Source: Cardiocondyla obscurior
Taxonomy: Eukaryota > Arthropoda > Insecta > Hymenoptera > Formicidae
Assembly (NCBI RefSeq): GCF_019399895.1
Contig: NC_091872.1
Coordinates: 1,062,395 to 1,126,394, forward strand
Reading direction: 5' to 3'
DNA: 64,000 nt
The notes under the pieces were generated by a model that did no database searches, was not told the origin of the DNA, and worked only from the letters and a program-made list of their open reading frames with translations. Shown here in pieces: positions 43,668-52,081 of this stretch; positions within the stretch are counted from its first letter, which is position 1; each line of letters opens with the position of its first letter. A program made the position numbers and the translations under genes.

Positions 43668-44147
43668 TCAATGTCTTATACAGCGGAAAGTATTCGAATC
43701 GTCCAATTCGTTGAGCGATTCAATGTTTTCAAAATCATCTTTGATGTTCCTGACGATCAGATTGTCTGTGTAGAATTTGATATCGTCATAGTCGTCGCCG
43801 TAGTAATCCTCTTCGAGCATATCTCGCAGCCAATCGCGTTTTTCGAGTCCTTTAACGTATACGATGGCGCGATCGTAGCAGTCCTCCTCATTCTGTAGGG
43901 CCCTGATGATCAGGCGTTTAGCCCGACTGTACGGAACGTCCCCATCTTCCCACGCTATGCCGTGATGATTTCGTACCAGCCAGGTAACGAAGCGTCTGTC
44001 GTCTTGCGATACTGCACCCCACGGCAGAGGAGTCGCAAAGACGTAATGCGCGAGAACGGCACCACCTCGCAGCACCGCCGCTTTCTTCACGACGAAAGGT
44101 CGTCCAATGAGATAACCTTGCAGATCGACGAACGTTGGCGTGGCCAT
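43668..44147 (-). CDS. Conserved Polinton-associated protein
   Basis: I chose the ATG at 44,145-44,147 (MATPTFVDLQGYLIGRPFVV) over an upstream non-conserved start that includes a His run. The 159-residue protein has VLAHYVFATPLPWG, WLVRNHHGIAWEDGDVPYS and an acidic C-terminus. I recall this H-H-G-x-x-W-E-D-G-x-x-P-Y pattern from many insect Polinton copies. No biochemical function is known to me; the paired His and acidic residues might bind metal. No breaks are seen. Confidence 0.6.
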   Translation of the reverse strand: MATPTFVDLQGYLIGRPFVVKKAAVLRGGAVLAHYVFATPLPWGAVSQDDRRFVTWLVRNHHGIAWEDGDVPYSRAKRLIIRALQNEEDCYDRAIVYVKGLEKRDWLRDMLEEDYYGDDYDDIKFYTDNLIVRNIKDDFENIESLNELDDSNTFRCIRH

Positions 44148-44282
44148 GATGAGATGGAGAGAGGGATGATGATGATGATGATGGCGTTTGACGATGCGAC
44201 TCAATCGAAGGAAGTTACAATACTGAACACGCGCGAGCAAATTCATTGGTCTTGTTAATTTCCCCCTCCTTTCCAAATCGCA

Positions 44283-44411
44283 TTACTTTTTTAAATGCTT
44301 CGAGACAAAATCCGTCACGCGTTCTTGAAGTCGTTCGGTTCGCGACTTCTTATCCGTTTGCGTGAATGCGTCAACCACTGTGTTTCCCGAGGGTGTCACT
44401 CGATACGTCAT
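44283..44411 (-). CDS. Short ORF, possible C-terminal remnant
   Basis: A 42-residue frame, MTYRVTPSGNTVVDAFTQTD and KKSRTERLQERVTDFVSKHL, ends just upstream of the neighbouring gene. Frames further right are broken and then meet the LTR at 44,521. It may be the remains of a small Polinton gene cut by that insertion. Confidence 0.3.
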   Translation of the reverse strand: MTYRVTPSGNTVVDAFTQTDKKSRTERLQERVTDFVSKHLKK

Positions 44412-44520
44412 TCCTCTGTTCAATAAGTGATCCGTCGGTCTAGGATCCGTTTGCGTAGTTTATCTTCCTTCATGCGACTCGCGTTCTCGCACCAACAAGA
44501 CGGTTGATACTTAAATTGTT

Positions 44521-45049
44521 TGTTGCACCGGGGCCGGTGCACGGGGTCCGTCCTTCGGGATCCGTGAGAGAGAGGGCGAAATAATTAGTTTATTGAAATA
44601 AAAGATTAGAAGTTTTATTTGATTACACTGTTGCACTTTTCTATCTCCCTAAGTTTTCCTTCTGTCGGTTCGGCACACGTCCTCGCGTTGTCACGCGTCC
44701 TCGTCTCCGCGAGGTCTCTTCTTACTTGGCACGCGACCGAACTTTCGTTATCACCGCTCTCAGTTTACGGTACGGACTATGATGCGACTGCCCGTCCGTG
44801 ACGGTTCGCGGTTATTTAATAGTGACGCAGGGCCTTGGCCTCCTCGGGTTGCAATGCCGAACTTCGGTAGTTCGGCGAATGCAACCTCAGCGATTTCGGC
44901 AATAAGTTCTCGCACGTGTTTCTTTTATTATTTAATTTCTTAAGGAGGTTTGCTGATCTTGCATCCTCCGAGGTTATTTAATTACGAGATATTTATTCCG
45001 AAATGCCCTGCGTCATGTTTCGTGTTGTAACGGGGTTTGGGTTACAACA
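44521..45049 (-). mobile_element. Solo LTR (Gypsy A family) inside the Polinton
   Basis: Ends and body closely follow the Gypsy A LTR at 23,769-24,307: TGTTGCACCGGGGCC at the left and GGGTTTGGGTTACAACA at the right. Flanking bases TGTT and GGTT match at only three of four positions, so the duplication is imperfect. A (CT)n tract follows at 45,072-45,093. Confidence 0.8.
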
Positions 45050-45345
45050 GGTTTTATGACGACGATGACAATCTCTCTCTCTCTCTCTCTCTATCGTTCT
45101 TTCTCTATCGACGTTACGCATACGACGGAAGGAAAGTGAATACGCAACGTTCGTCGATTCACCGCTTTACATACACACGTCGAAGATCGTTTCTACGTGA
45201 TCTTACGTACGACGTTGGTCAACGGATTGTATTGAACCAAACGATCGTGTACGATGAGACAGTAAGCCGTGGTATTGGGCGCTACATTGTCCTTGCATTC
45301 AAACTCCAATCTCACGTCCACGGTAGCGGTTTTAACCGACTCGTT

Positions 45346-46395
45346 TCAACGCGAGCAGTCGATGATGACGAACCGACCGTTGAGCAAAAACGACGTGACG
45401 GTGAGATTCGGTTCGAGATACTCGTAGCCGTAGTATTCTTTGCAAAAACGCGCGTACGCGTCGTAGAGAATCGCGTATCTACGTTTGCCAAAGTCGAGGT
45501 TCATATCGTCGTACGGGTAGCATTCTGAATTGAGATAGAGCTTCACGTTGGTCAGTTTGCAATTGTCGAAACGACTGTTGTCTTCAGACCTAACGTTTTT
45601 TCGACCCGTCTGCAGAGCAAAGATGATGTATCGAGGTTTCTCGAGTTGCGTGGCGGTCTTGATGGCCCATGAGTGTTTAATCGTGAGTTGCAGTAGCGGA
45701 AACTCGTACAGATCCCATGAGCGAAAACCCATACTGACGAATCGGCCGCTCTCCAAGGTGCGCAACATCGCCAATTTCTTTACCTCGTTTAAAAGTACGT
45801 GAGGCATACGCCATTGTATTTTCAGCAAGTCAACCTTGGGCTCGAACGCGGAACTGCCCACCAGACAGTTGTTGTCGTTGCGCGCTCGTATGAAAATCAA
45901 TTCGTGACGAGCGTTGATCACGACGCGCCTATAGTCCTCGCAAAATCCCAGCAGCATGTTGAGCAGTACGCAGAAATTGAAGTAACCGTTCGCATTGATC
46001 GTGGGACCGAGCCATCCCGTGTTCCGCAGAATCACGCTTCAGTTGAACGAAACGGTCGCGTAATTTTTCAGCGTGCTGGTTATGCCGACGTTTCGGTTAC
46101 GATCAATCTCCACACCGTCGAAATCGTATCGTATTTCGTCGAACATGAAGGCGATGCAGTTGTCTCCGAGGATCACGTCAGCTCCCGCAACCACCTTGCC
46201 CTTCGTTAATTTTCCCTCGACGTAGAGAAAACTCTCGTGCGGTAGCGTGTACAGATCTCGCTGCTGTATTGGTATTCTTATCTTGTCGCTGTGTTTGATC
46301 GTCGTATTGGCGAACGGATTGTAGGCGTGAGTCTCGATCTTGACGATTCGATCGTCAAAGACCGGTTCGTCTCGGATATTCAGAATGTCGGCCAT
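45346..46395 (-). pseudogene. Polinton major capsid protein, one stop codon
   Basis: One frame on the minus strand, interrupted by TGA at 46,039-46,041: codons before it (46,395 down, MADILNIRDEPVFDDRIV) and after it (to 45,346) are in phase. The first part has FMFDEIRYDFDGVEIDR and NVGITSTLKNYATVSF, characteristic of insect Polinton major capsid proteins. The second has GFRSWDLYEFPLL and LNSECYPYDDMNLDF. The family is the double jelly-roll capsid protein forming pseudo-hexameric capsomers. The total of about 348 codons is shorter than many relatives, and the end at 45,346 may be truncated. Confidence 0.7.
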
Positions 46396-46617
46396 CGTTC
46401 AGATAAAGTTATTTTGCACAGCGAATCCGAGCGATCTCAGAAATTCAACGTTCGTTTCGGTTAGACTTTTTTTTCTTCTTCCTATCCTTTCGACGCTATT
46501 TACAGCGAAATGTTGTTGTTGTTGTTGTTATTGTCGCGGTTCAGGCTGTTGAATCGTACCAGTAACAAAACTGATCGTCGTAACGCGTCTCGTTTTGTTT
46601 GGTATTAACATACCACG

Positions 46618-47379
46618 TTATCGTTGTGGCCGTCGTTGTTGTAGTCGCACGTGCAATCTGACGGTGATCTCCTCTCCGCAAAAGTCGAGCGGTCGACCGT
46701 TCTGGTTGGTGACGCGTATCGTGAGATCCGTAACGTATCGCACGATGATCGGCAGGTAAATGACTTGCGTGGGCGTTTCCGTGATCTTATATCCTGGTGG
46801 CACTTTCAGCGAAAACTCGTGAATCGTGTGCACGCGTTCGCCGTTGCAGTATGCGCCCGCGGTTACGTTACATTCGATGCGAATAATATTCAGATTGATT
46901 ATATTGATCGGTAAGTCGGACTCGTGCCACTTTCGCGGTTGCAGTACGCGGTGCGGTGAGAATCCGAGAAGAGGTTCCAACAAGTTTGGTTTTGAAAAGT
47001 TCACCACGTACGCGGATTTGATCTCGCTTTTCATAGTGTTGAAGTTGGCGCGAATCGCTATCGAGAAATCATCATTCTTCTCATTCTTCTCGCTCTTCTC
47101 ATTACGATTTCCATCGACGGTGTCGCGTTGTCGCGGCATCGCGTGTTTCAAAAATTTGTCTATGGCCTGTATCTCGTACGATTCCTCGGGAATCGTAATT
47201 TCTTTACCGTCCATGCCATAGTAAAACTTGTTGTTCGTAGAATCGACGTTCGGTATGGTGTTGTAAGTCGCAAAGTCCGTGAGACCGAGCTCGTAATCAC
47301 CATCACTGAGATCTAACGCCGGTGAGTAGCTCGAATGGAGAACACTGCTCCTACCGGTTAACGTGAGCGTGATCGACAT
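46618..47379 (-). CDS. Polinton minor capsid (penton-type) protein
   Basis: A 253-residue intact frame. It starts MSITLTLTGRSSVLHSSYSP and contains YELGLTDFATYNTIPNVD, GFSPHRVLQPRKWHES and PGYKITETPTQVIYLPIIV, with alternating beta-type segments. The DGDYELGL-type start and placement next to the major capsid gene fit the single jelly-roll penton protein at capsid vertices. A Lys/Glu/Asn-rich insert lies near residues 90-105 (KSEKNEKND). The identification rests on recognition and context. Confidence 0.65.
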   Translation of the reverse strand: MSITLTLTGRSSVLHSSYSPALDLSDGDYELGLTDFATYNTIPNVDSTNNKFYYGMDGKEITIPEESYEIQAIDKFLKHAMPRQRDTVDGNRNEKSEKNEKNDDFSIAIRANFNTMKSEIKSAYVVNFSKPNLLEPLLGFSPHRVLQPRKWHESDLPINIINLNIIRIECNVTAGAYCNGERVHTIHEFSLKVPPGYKITETPTQVIYLPIIVRYVTDLTIRVTNQNGRPLDFCGEEITVRLHVRLQQRRPQR

Positions 47380-47415
47380 GTTTGAAGTGATACTGAGGCA
47401 AAGTGCGTCGCGACG

Positions 47416-48645
47416 TCAGTTTTTAAACGTAATCGCGTCGATTGTACTTAAAAAACGTAGACACAGCTGTCCGCAGATACTCTGATCGTACGTTTGATAA
47501 GATCGACGATTGTACTCTATCGATGAGACGTTGAGTCCGAGATATCGCACAAATTCCACAGGCGGTCGGAGATTACCGAAGCCGTCAAAGTACGCGACGC
47601 GATCTCCCCTTTTGGCGTACGCTACCCAGTGAGTCCCCGGACCCGTCACGTTATCCAGGTTCACGATGCCGCTCTCGTTTGTATGCGCGCCACTCGTAGG
47701 TAGGGCGTCGCGCATAAATACACCTCTGAAATAAGGAACGCGCATACGTCTGGCCAGATGATTCAATTGCACGTTCGTAGTAGCACCCGTGGGCATTTTT
47801 AACGTCTTCTCGACGTTTTTTTTTCTTCCTCTCTTCGCAACAGTCGTACCTCTGCCGTACCTGTACGGCTTGAGAGAGAGACCCCGTCCACCGTTGTACG
47901 GGGCCAGATGTACGCCGGATCCACCGGCTGCTGCGCGCGCAGCTCTTCTCTCGTTTACAGCTCTCGCTATACTCGCAGCTCCACCGACAAGCGATCCGAC
48001 TGCGCCGAGAATCGGAATAATCGGCAGCATGCCGCCGCGCTTTGCTGTTGGAAGCATGCGTTTTTTGCGAATCGTACTTCTCCGCCTCTTCGTAATCGTT
48101 CTGTTTCTCACAGTCCTCAACCTCTTCCTAGTTGTAGTAGACATACCCATGCCAATTTTCGTTTTAGCTTTCATCGCAGCCCACACGGCTGCTGCGGCGG
48201 CTCTCTCACGTAAGCCTGAATCTCTCGCTATAACGCGTTTTCCCGCTCTCTTGGCGAGTTCTCTGTCCGCTGCGTGTCTGTCCGTGAGATCGTTGCTTCG
48301 CGCGTACGCCAAGTCGTGCTCGCGACACGCTTCGTCCAACGGATTGATGCCTCGATCACCTCTCGCTATGCGTTCCTTCAATCGAGTTCCCGGGCCACAA
48401 AATTGATAACCGGGGATGTGCAGTTCGAAGGGAAGGGCGTTTATCGCGCGATTCAACAGACCCTTGCCGCAGCACTTTACTTCCGACGAATCGGTAGACG
48501 ACGTTGACACTCGCCGCACTCTCGGATTAACGGAGCAGGTCCGTCGATGTGCGTTTCTTGCCAGGGTTGATTGTAATGCTCGAGGCACCTGCGGTAGGTT
48601 CGAACCTCCGGATCTTCCGTCAAGTGCGCGGGAAGTTTGTCCCAC
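47416..48645 (-). CDS. Phospholipase A2-like / adenain-type protease fusion
   Basis: A single frame of 409 residues. Residues 76-118 match the parvovirus-type phospholipase A2 core: Y80 with CGPG (calcium loop) and DEACREHDLAY with the catalytic H110-D111 pair. Residues 170-290 are basic and Gly/Ala-rich with a hydrophobic segment (LPIIPILGAVGSLVGGAASI), like a minor core or membrane-active capsid protein. The C-terminus is an adenovirus-type cysteine protease: H339 (GTHWVAY), D354 (YFDGFG), C391 (SICGQLCL). The first 55 codons overlap another ORF and may not be translated. It probably acts in particle entry and capsid maturation. Confidence 0.75.
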   Translation of the reverse strand: MGQTSRALDGRSGGSNLPQVPRALQSTLARNAHRRTCSVNPRVRRVSTSSTDSSEVKCCGKGLLNRAINALPFELHIPGYQFCGPGTRLKERIARGDRGINPLDEACREHDLAYARSNDLTDRHAADRELAKRAGKRVIARDSGLRERAAAAAVWAAMKAKTKIGMGMSTTTRKRLRTVRNRTITKRRRSTIRKKRMLPTAKRGGMLPIIPILGAVGSLVGGAASIARAVNERRAARAAAGGSGVHLAPYNGGRGLSLKPYRYGRGTTVAKRGRKKNVEKTLKMPTGATTNVQLNHLARRMRVPYFRGVFMRDALPTSGAHTNESGIVNLDNVTGPGTHWVAYAKRGDRVAYFDGFGNLRPPVEFVRYLGLNVSSIEYNRRSYQTYDQSICGQLCLRFLSTIDAITFKN

Positions 48646-48758
48646 ACGTGATGAATGTAATCACCGCAAACGTGCAGTAACACGTCCTTTGGTATGGTGC
48701 TCAACTGTTCCGCGGTTAAGTTCAACACGTCAAGAGGATGTTTCAGCGCGAGATACAT
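48477..48758 (-). CDS. Small Polinton ORF upstream of the PLA2 gene
   Basis: A 93-residue frame, MYLALKHPLDVLNLTAEQLS with ILHVCGDYI-like VLLHVCGDYIHHVW and a C-terminal CGECQRR. It overlaps the first 170 bp of the PLA2-protease frame. The well-formed helix-rich sequence and good ATG make it the more likely translated frame here. A role is not known. It may be read separately or be spliced to the PLA2 part. Confidence 0.5.
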   Translation of the reverse strand: MYLALKHPLDVLNLTAEQLSTIPKDVLLHVCGDYIHHVWDKLPAHLTEDPEVRTYRRCLEHYNQPWQETHIDGPAPLIRECGECQRRLPIRRK

Positions 48759-48792
48759 ATCGATTAATGAGCTATTCGCAGGTTCGCGCGAC

Positions 48793-48800
48793 TATAAATA
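48793..48800 (+). promoter_or_regulatory. TATA box before the packaging ATPase
   Basis: TATAAATA (48,793-48,800) in the 79-bp gap between the leftward ORF starting at 48,758 and the ATG at 48,838. Transcription would start near 48,825, giving a very short leader. Confidence 0.6.
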
Positions 48801-48837
48801 GGCGCGCGAGCGGTTGTCTCCGTACAGCGGGGACAAG

Positions 48838-49548
48838 ATGCGATTCGTGCGACAACCGCAGACGATACGCGTCGCGAATTGTGACGATAGATTACGATTA
48901 ATGGATAGTCTCGAGGGAGAGAAAATACGCAGGCACGGTGAGATGCTGCCAAACACCGTGCGCGCGATCGTGTGCGGTCCATCAAACTGCGGTAAAACGA
49001 ACGTTCTGATCAGTCTGTTGGAAAGTCCGCACGGTTTGCGTTTCGAGAACGTGTACGTGTACTCGAAATCGCTGCAACAGCCCAAGTATCAGTACTTGGA
49101 ACATCTGCTGACACCGATCAACGAGATAGGCTATTTCACGTTTTCCAACAACAGCGACGTCGTTCCACCGAGTGAGGCACTTCCGCATTCGATTTTCATC
49201 TTCGACGATATCGCGTGCGACAAGCAAGACGCCGTGAGGGAGTACTTCGCGATGGGTCGTCACTCGAACGTAGACTGCTTTTATCTGTGCCAGTCGTACG
49301 CGAGGATACCTAAGCATCTGATACGCGATAACGCGAATCTGCTTATTTTGTTCAAACAGGATGGAACAAATCTGAAACACGTGTACAACGATCACGTCAA
49401 CACCGACATGTCGTACGACGAGTTTAGCGTGTTGTGTCGCGAATGCTGGCAACGCGATCACGGTTTCGTGGTGATCGACAAGGACAGTCCGCTCGACAAC
49501 GGGCGATACAGGCGAGGATTCGACGTGTTCGCGGTACCGTCGAGTTGA
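48838..49548 (+). CDS. Genome-packaging ATPase (FtsK/HerA-type, A32-like)
   Basis: I chose the ATG at 48,838 (MRFVRQPQTIRV). The 236-residue protein has Walker A CGPSNCGKTNVL (about residues 46-57), a sensor-like YFTF strand, Walker B IFIFDDIACD and a following CFYLCQSYARIPKHLIRDN, where the Gln-Ser is usual for this family. It would pump DNA into capsids. No breaks are seen. It leads the rightward gene group (ATPase, unknown protein, integrase). Length is in the range I expect for Polinton ATPases. Confidence 0.85.
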   Translation: MRFVRQPQTIRVANCDDRLRLMDSLEGEKIRRHGEMLPNTVRAIVCGPSNCGKTNVLISLLESPHGLRFENVYVYSKSLQQPKYQYLEHLLTPINEIGYFTFSNNSDVVPPSEALPHSIFIFDDIACDKQDAVREYFAMGRHSNVDCFYLCQSYARIPKHLIRDNANLLILFKQDGTNLKHVYNDHVNTDMSYDEFSVLCRECWQRDHGFVVIDKDSPLDNGRYRRGFDVFAVPSS

Positions 49549-49636
49549 TTTAACAGGTTGTCGAAATCGCGCGACATCCAGTCGTCGAAGACGCTTTGTC
49601 GAAAAAAGATCGGGAGGATACAATCGATTGATCGAT

Positions 49637-50719
49637 ATGACGGGGAAAGATGACAACCACGACGTGCGCGAGCGTGAAAAGATTACGCGGGAGATCGAGA
49701 AGACGAGCGAGGCGATTCGCAGAAAACATCGAGCCATAAAAACCGACACGATCGACGCCGACATTGCGTCGGAGAAGCGTCTCAAGCCCATCGTCGAACC
49801 TCTAAAACGGATAGTTGAGACCGTCGAGGAATCCGGTATCGCGGTACCGAAGATGGAGTCAAAATCGGAGCGTTTGACGCCGAAACTGGAGCGACGATTG
49901 TGGTCGACATCAAATTCTGAACGGCGTTTAAACGTCACGTTTGACGATTCATCGTCATCGGCAACGTTGGGCAATACGATTGTAGCTAATCCGTCATTTG
50001 GTGATACGACCGTTGATTCATACGTTACGACCGAAAACGTCGAACCTCCGTCGACGCCACGGCCCCGGGCATCAACGCCGCGGTCCGGCATATCGACGCC
50101 GCGACCTGGCGTATCGACACCGCGACCCAGCGTATCGCTGGCAACGATGTACCTTGAAGCGGCGAGCGGTGACAGAAGAATAAATATCGACGACGTTTTC
50201 GGTATATACTTTGACACAAACAAAGTAATGCTCGGGAACAAACACGTTGACTTCGACCATAAGAACGACGATATAATCATCGCTGGTAAGAGATATCCTG
50301 GAACGGAAGGTCTGTATGAGTTGATTTTCAAGAAGGTACCCAACGTAACTGCTTACACCGAGGCGGATAAACGTCACTACAAAAGCATACTCGAATCGAC
50401 GAACGCGCATAAAAAAAATTTTAGTGACGACGGTTGCGTCATGGGTAACAGAGGCTCAAAGTATTTGAAGGTGATCGCACCGCTGATGTCGGGCGATTCG
50501 GCCAGGAAATCGAGAAGAAAAAGTTCCGGTAAAGGATTACCTCATCTCATGACGTTGAATGATCACGCGATCGACTACGTGCACTGGGACGATCCCAACG
50601 AGCTCGTGGATCGTCTTAGATTGCTGGATGCTTCGCGTCGAGCCGGTCACAACGCTCACGACAATGAAATTCTGTCAATTATCGAGGAACTGCGTGAGGC
50701 TGGTTTGATTATAAATTAA
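49637..50719 (+). CDS. Conserved Polinton protein, DUF8207-like
   Basis: From ATG 49,637 it runs 360 residues. The N-terminal third is charged and coiled-coil-like (EREKITREIEKTSEAIRRKH). The middle contains short tandem repeats STPRP / ISTPRPGVSTPRPS. The C-terminal half is the conserved part: VMLGNKHVDFDHKNDDIIIA, GTEGLYELIFKKVPN and DYVHWDDPNELVDRLRLLDA. I recall this domain from many ant Polinton-type proteins, annotated as a domain of unknown function. Its constant position between ATPase and integrase suggests a virion or packaging role. Confidence 0.65.
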   Translation: MTGKDDNHDVREREKITREIEKTSEAIRRKHRAIKTDTIDADIASEKRLKPIVEPLKRIVETVEESGIAVPKMESKSERLTPKLERRLWSTSNSERRLNVTFDDSSSSATLGNTIVANPSFGDTTVDSYVTTENVEPPSTPRPRASTPRSGISTPRPGVSTPRPSVSLATMYLEAASGDRRINIDDVFGIYFDTNKVMLGNKHVDFDHKNDDIIIAGKRYPGTEGLYELIFKKVPNVTAYTEADKRHYKSILESTNAHKKNFSDDGCVMGNRGSKYLKVIAPLMSGDSARKSRRKSSGKGLPHLMTLNDHAIDYVHWDDPNELVDRLRLLDASRRAGHNAHDNEILSIIEELREAGLIIN

Positions 50720-50772
50720 TCGACTGAAGGAATCAAGCGACAGAATCGGCGTGCTGCGGGACGTGATTGATC

Positions 50773-51726
50773 ATGTCTAAATCACGCAAGTCTAACGACA
50801 CGGGTCCTGAGAGGAGGCGACTTGTCGACGAGTTACACGCCCCGGCGAGAAGAAACTTTCCGCGAAGACGCGTCGTGGTCAAGGGATACGACGATTTGTG
50901 GCAGGCTGATATCGTCGAGATGCAACCGTACGCGCGTTTCAACCGAGGTTACCGTTACATTCTCACCGTCATCGACGTACTCGGCAAGTATGCGTGGGCA
51001 ATACCGCTGAAGAATAAAGGCGGCAGCGAAACGGCTGACGCTTTAGCGGAGTTGATGCGAAAGAGCGGGCGATGTCCGAAAAATTTACAAACCGATATGG
51101 GAAAAGAGTTTTACAACACCGACGTACAACGGCTCTTCACGAAACGCGGTGTCAATCATTACTCAACGTACTCGGTGTTAAAGGCGTCAGTAGTTGAGCG
51201 ATTCAATCGCACACTCAAAAACATTATGTGGAAGATGTTTACGCTCAACGGCAATTACGAGTGGTGCGACGCGCTACCGCGTCTCGTAGACGAGTATAAT
51301 AGGCGCAAGCACCGAGCGATCGGCATGCGGCCCATCGACGTGACACCTGAGATCGCCAAGAAACTTCTTGACACCGTGTACAGCGCGATAAAGATAGCCG
51401 CTCCGGCCAAATTCAGGGTCGGTGATAAAGTACGCGTGAGCAAATTTAAAATGATTTTCGAAAAAGGATACACTCCAAATTGGACCACCGAGGTTTTCAC
51501 GATCGTCAAGGTGCAGCAAACCAATCCAGCAACCTATCTGCTCGAGGATTATCGCGGTGAGGCGATAGCCGGAGCGTTCTACGAGCATGAGTTGCACCGC
51601 GCGACACATCCAGACGTATATCTGGTGGAGAAGGTTTTGCGTAAGAAGGGTGACAAGGTCTACGTGAAATGGTTGGGATTTGATGGATCACACAATTCAT
51701 GGATCGACAAAAACAACATTGTTTAA
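50773..51726 (+). CDS. Retroviral-type integrase with chromodomain
   Basis: From ATG 50,773 the product has 317 residues. The catalytic core has D46 (WQADIVEM), D108 (LQTDMGKEF) and E142 (ASVVERFNRTLKN), the D,D,E triad with 33 residues between the last two. A SH3-like region (FRVGDKVRVSKFK) follows, and the C-terminus is a chromodomain (YLVEKVLRKKGDKVYVKWLG ending with SWI). It would join Polinton DNA ends to host DNA, with the chromodomain steering to modified histones. No break is seen. It faces the polymerase gene across a minisatellite. Confidence 0.9.
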   Translation: MSKSRKSNDTGPERRRLVDELHAPARRNFPRRRVVVKGYDDLWQADIVEMQPYARFNRGYRYILTVIDVLGKYAWAIPLKNKGGSETADALAELMRKSGRCPKNLQTDMGKEFYNTDVQRLFTKRGVNHYSTYSVLKASVVERFNRTLKNIMWKMFTLNGNYEWCDALPRLVDEYNRRKHRAIGMRPIDVTPEIAKKLLDTVYSAIKIAAPAKFRVGDKVRVSKFKMIFEKGYTPNWTTEVFTIVKVQQTNPATYLLEDYRGEAIAGAFYEHELHRATHPDVYLVEKVLRKKGDKVYVKWLGFDGSHNSWIDKNNIV

Positions 51727-51879
51727 TAAAGTTTTTTTTTTTTTTTTACACATGTATATGCGATTCAATGTATTTTAAAATAAGAAAAATTTATAAAACT
51801 GTATACTGCATAGATGTATATCCTTATTATTTTACACATTTATATGCGATTTGATGTATTTAAAATAATAAAATATAAA

Positions 51880-52040
51880 ACTGCATACTGCATACTACAT
51901 ACTGCATACTGCATACTACATACTGCATACTGCGTACATGTGTACTGCGTACATGTGTACTGCATACTGCGTACATGTGTACTGCATACTGCGTACATGT
52001 GTACTGTATACTACGTACATGTGTACTGTATACATTAACG
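51880..52040. repeat. Minisatellite of TACTGCATACTGCA / GTACATGTGTACTGC units
   Basis: Tandem 7-, 14- and 22-bp units between the convergent integrase and polymerase genes. The frames across it are Cys/His/Tyr-rich and not meaningful. Confidence 0.8.
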
Positions 52041-52081
52041 CAATCTATAATACATTTAATACATCTGTAATACATATATAA

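Noticed and set aside
44161..44200. His run (HHHHHH) at the start of the 43,668 frame
   Set aside because: It is upstream of the more plausible ATG at 44,147 and is made by a GATGAT repeat.
47789..48406. A 205-codon plus-strand frame
   Set aside because: Antisense shadow of the PLA2-protease gene.
48982..50343. A 453-codon minus-strand frame across the ATPase and DUF8207-like genes
   Set aside because: It is antisense to two well-supported coding genes and shows no motifs.
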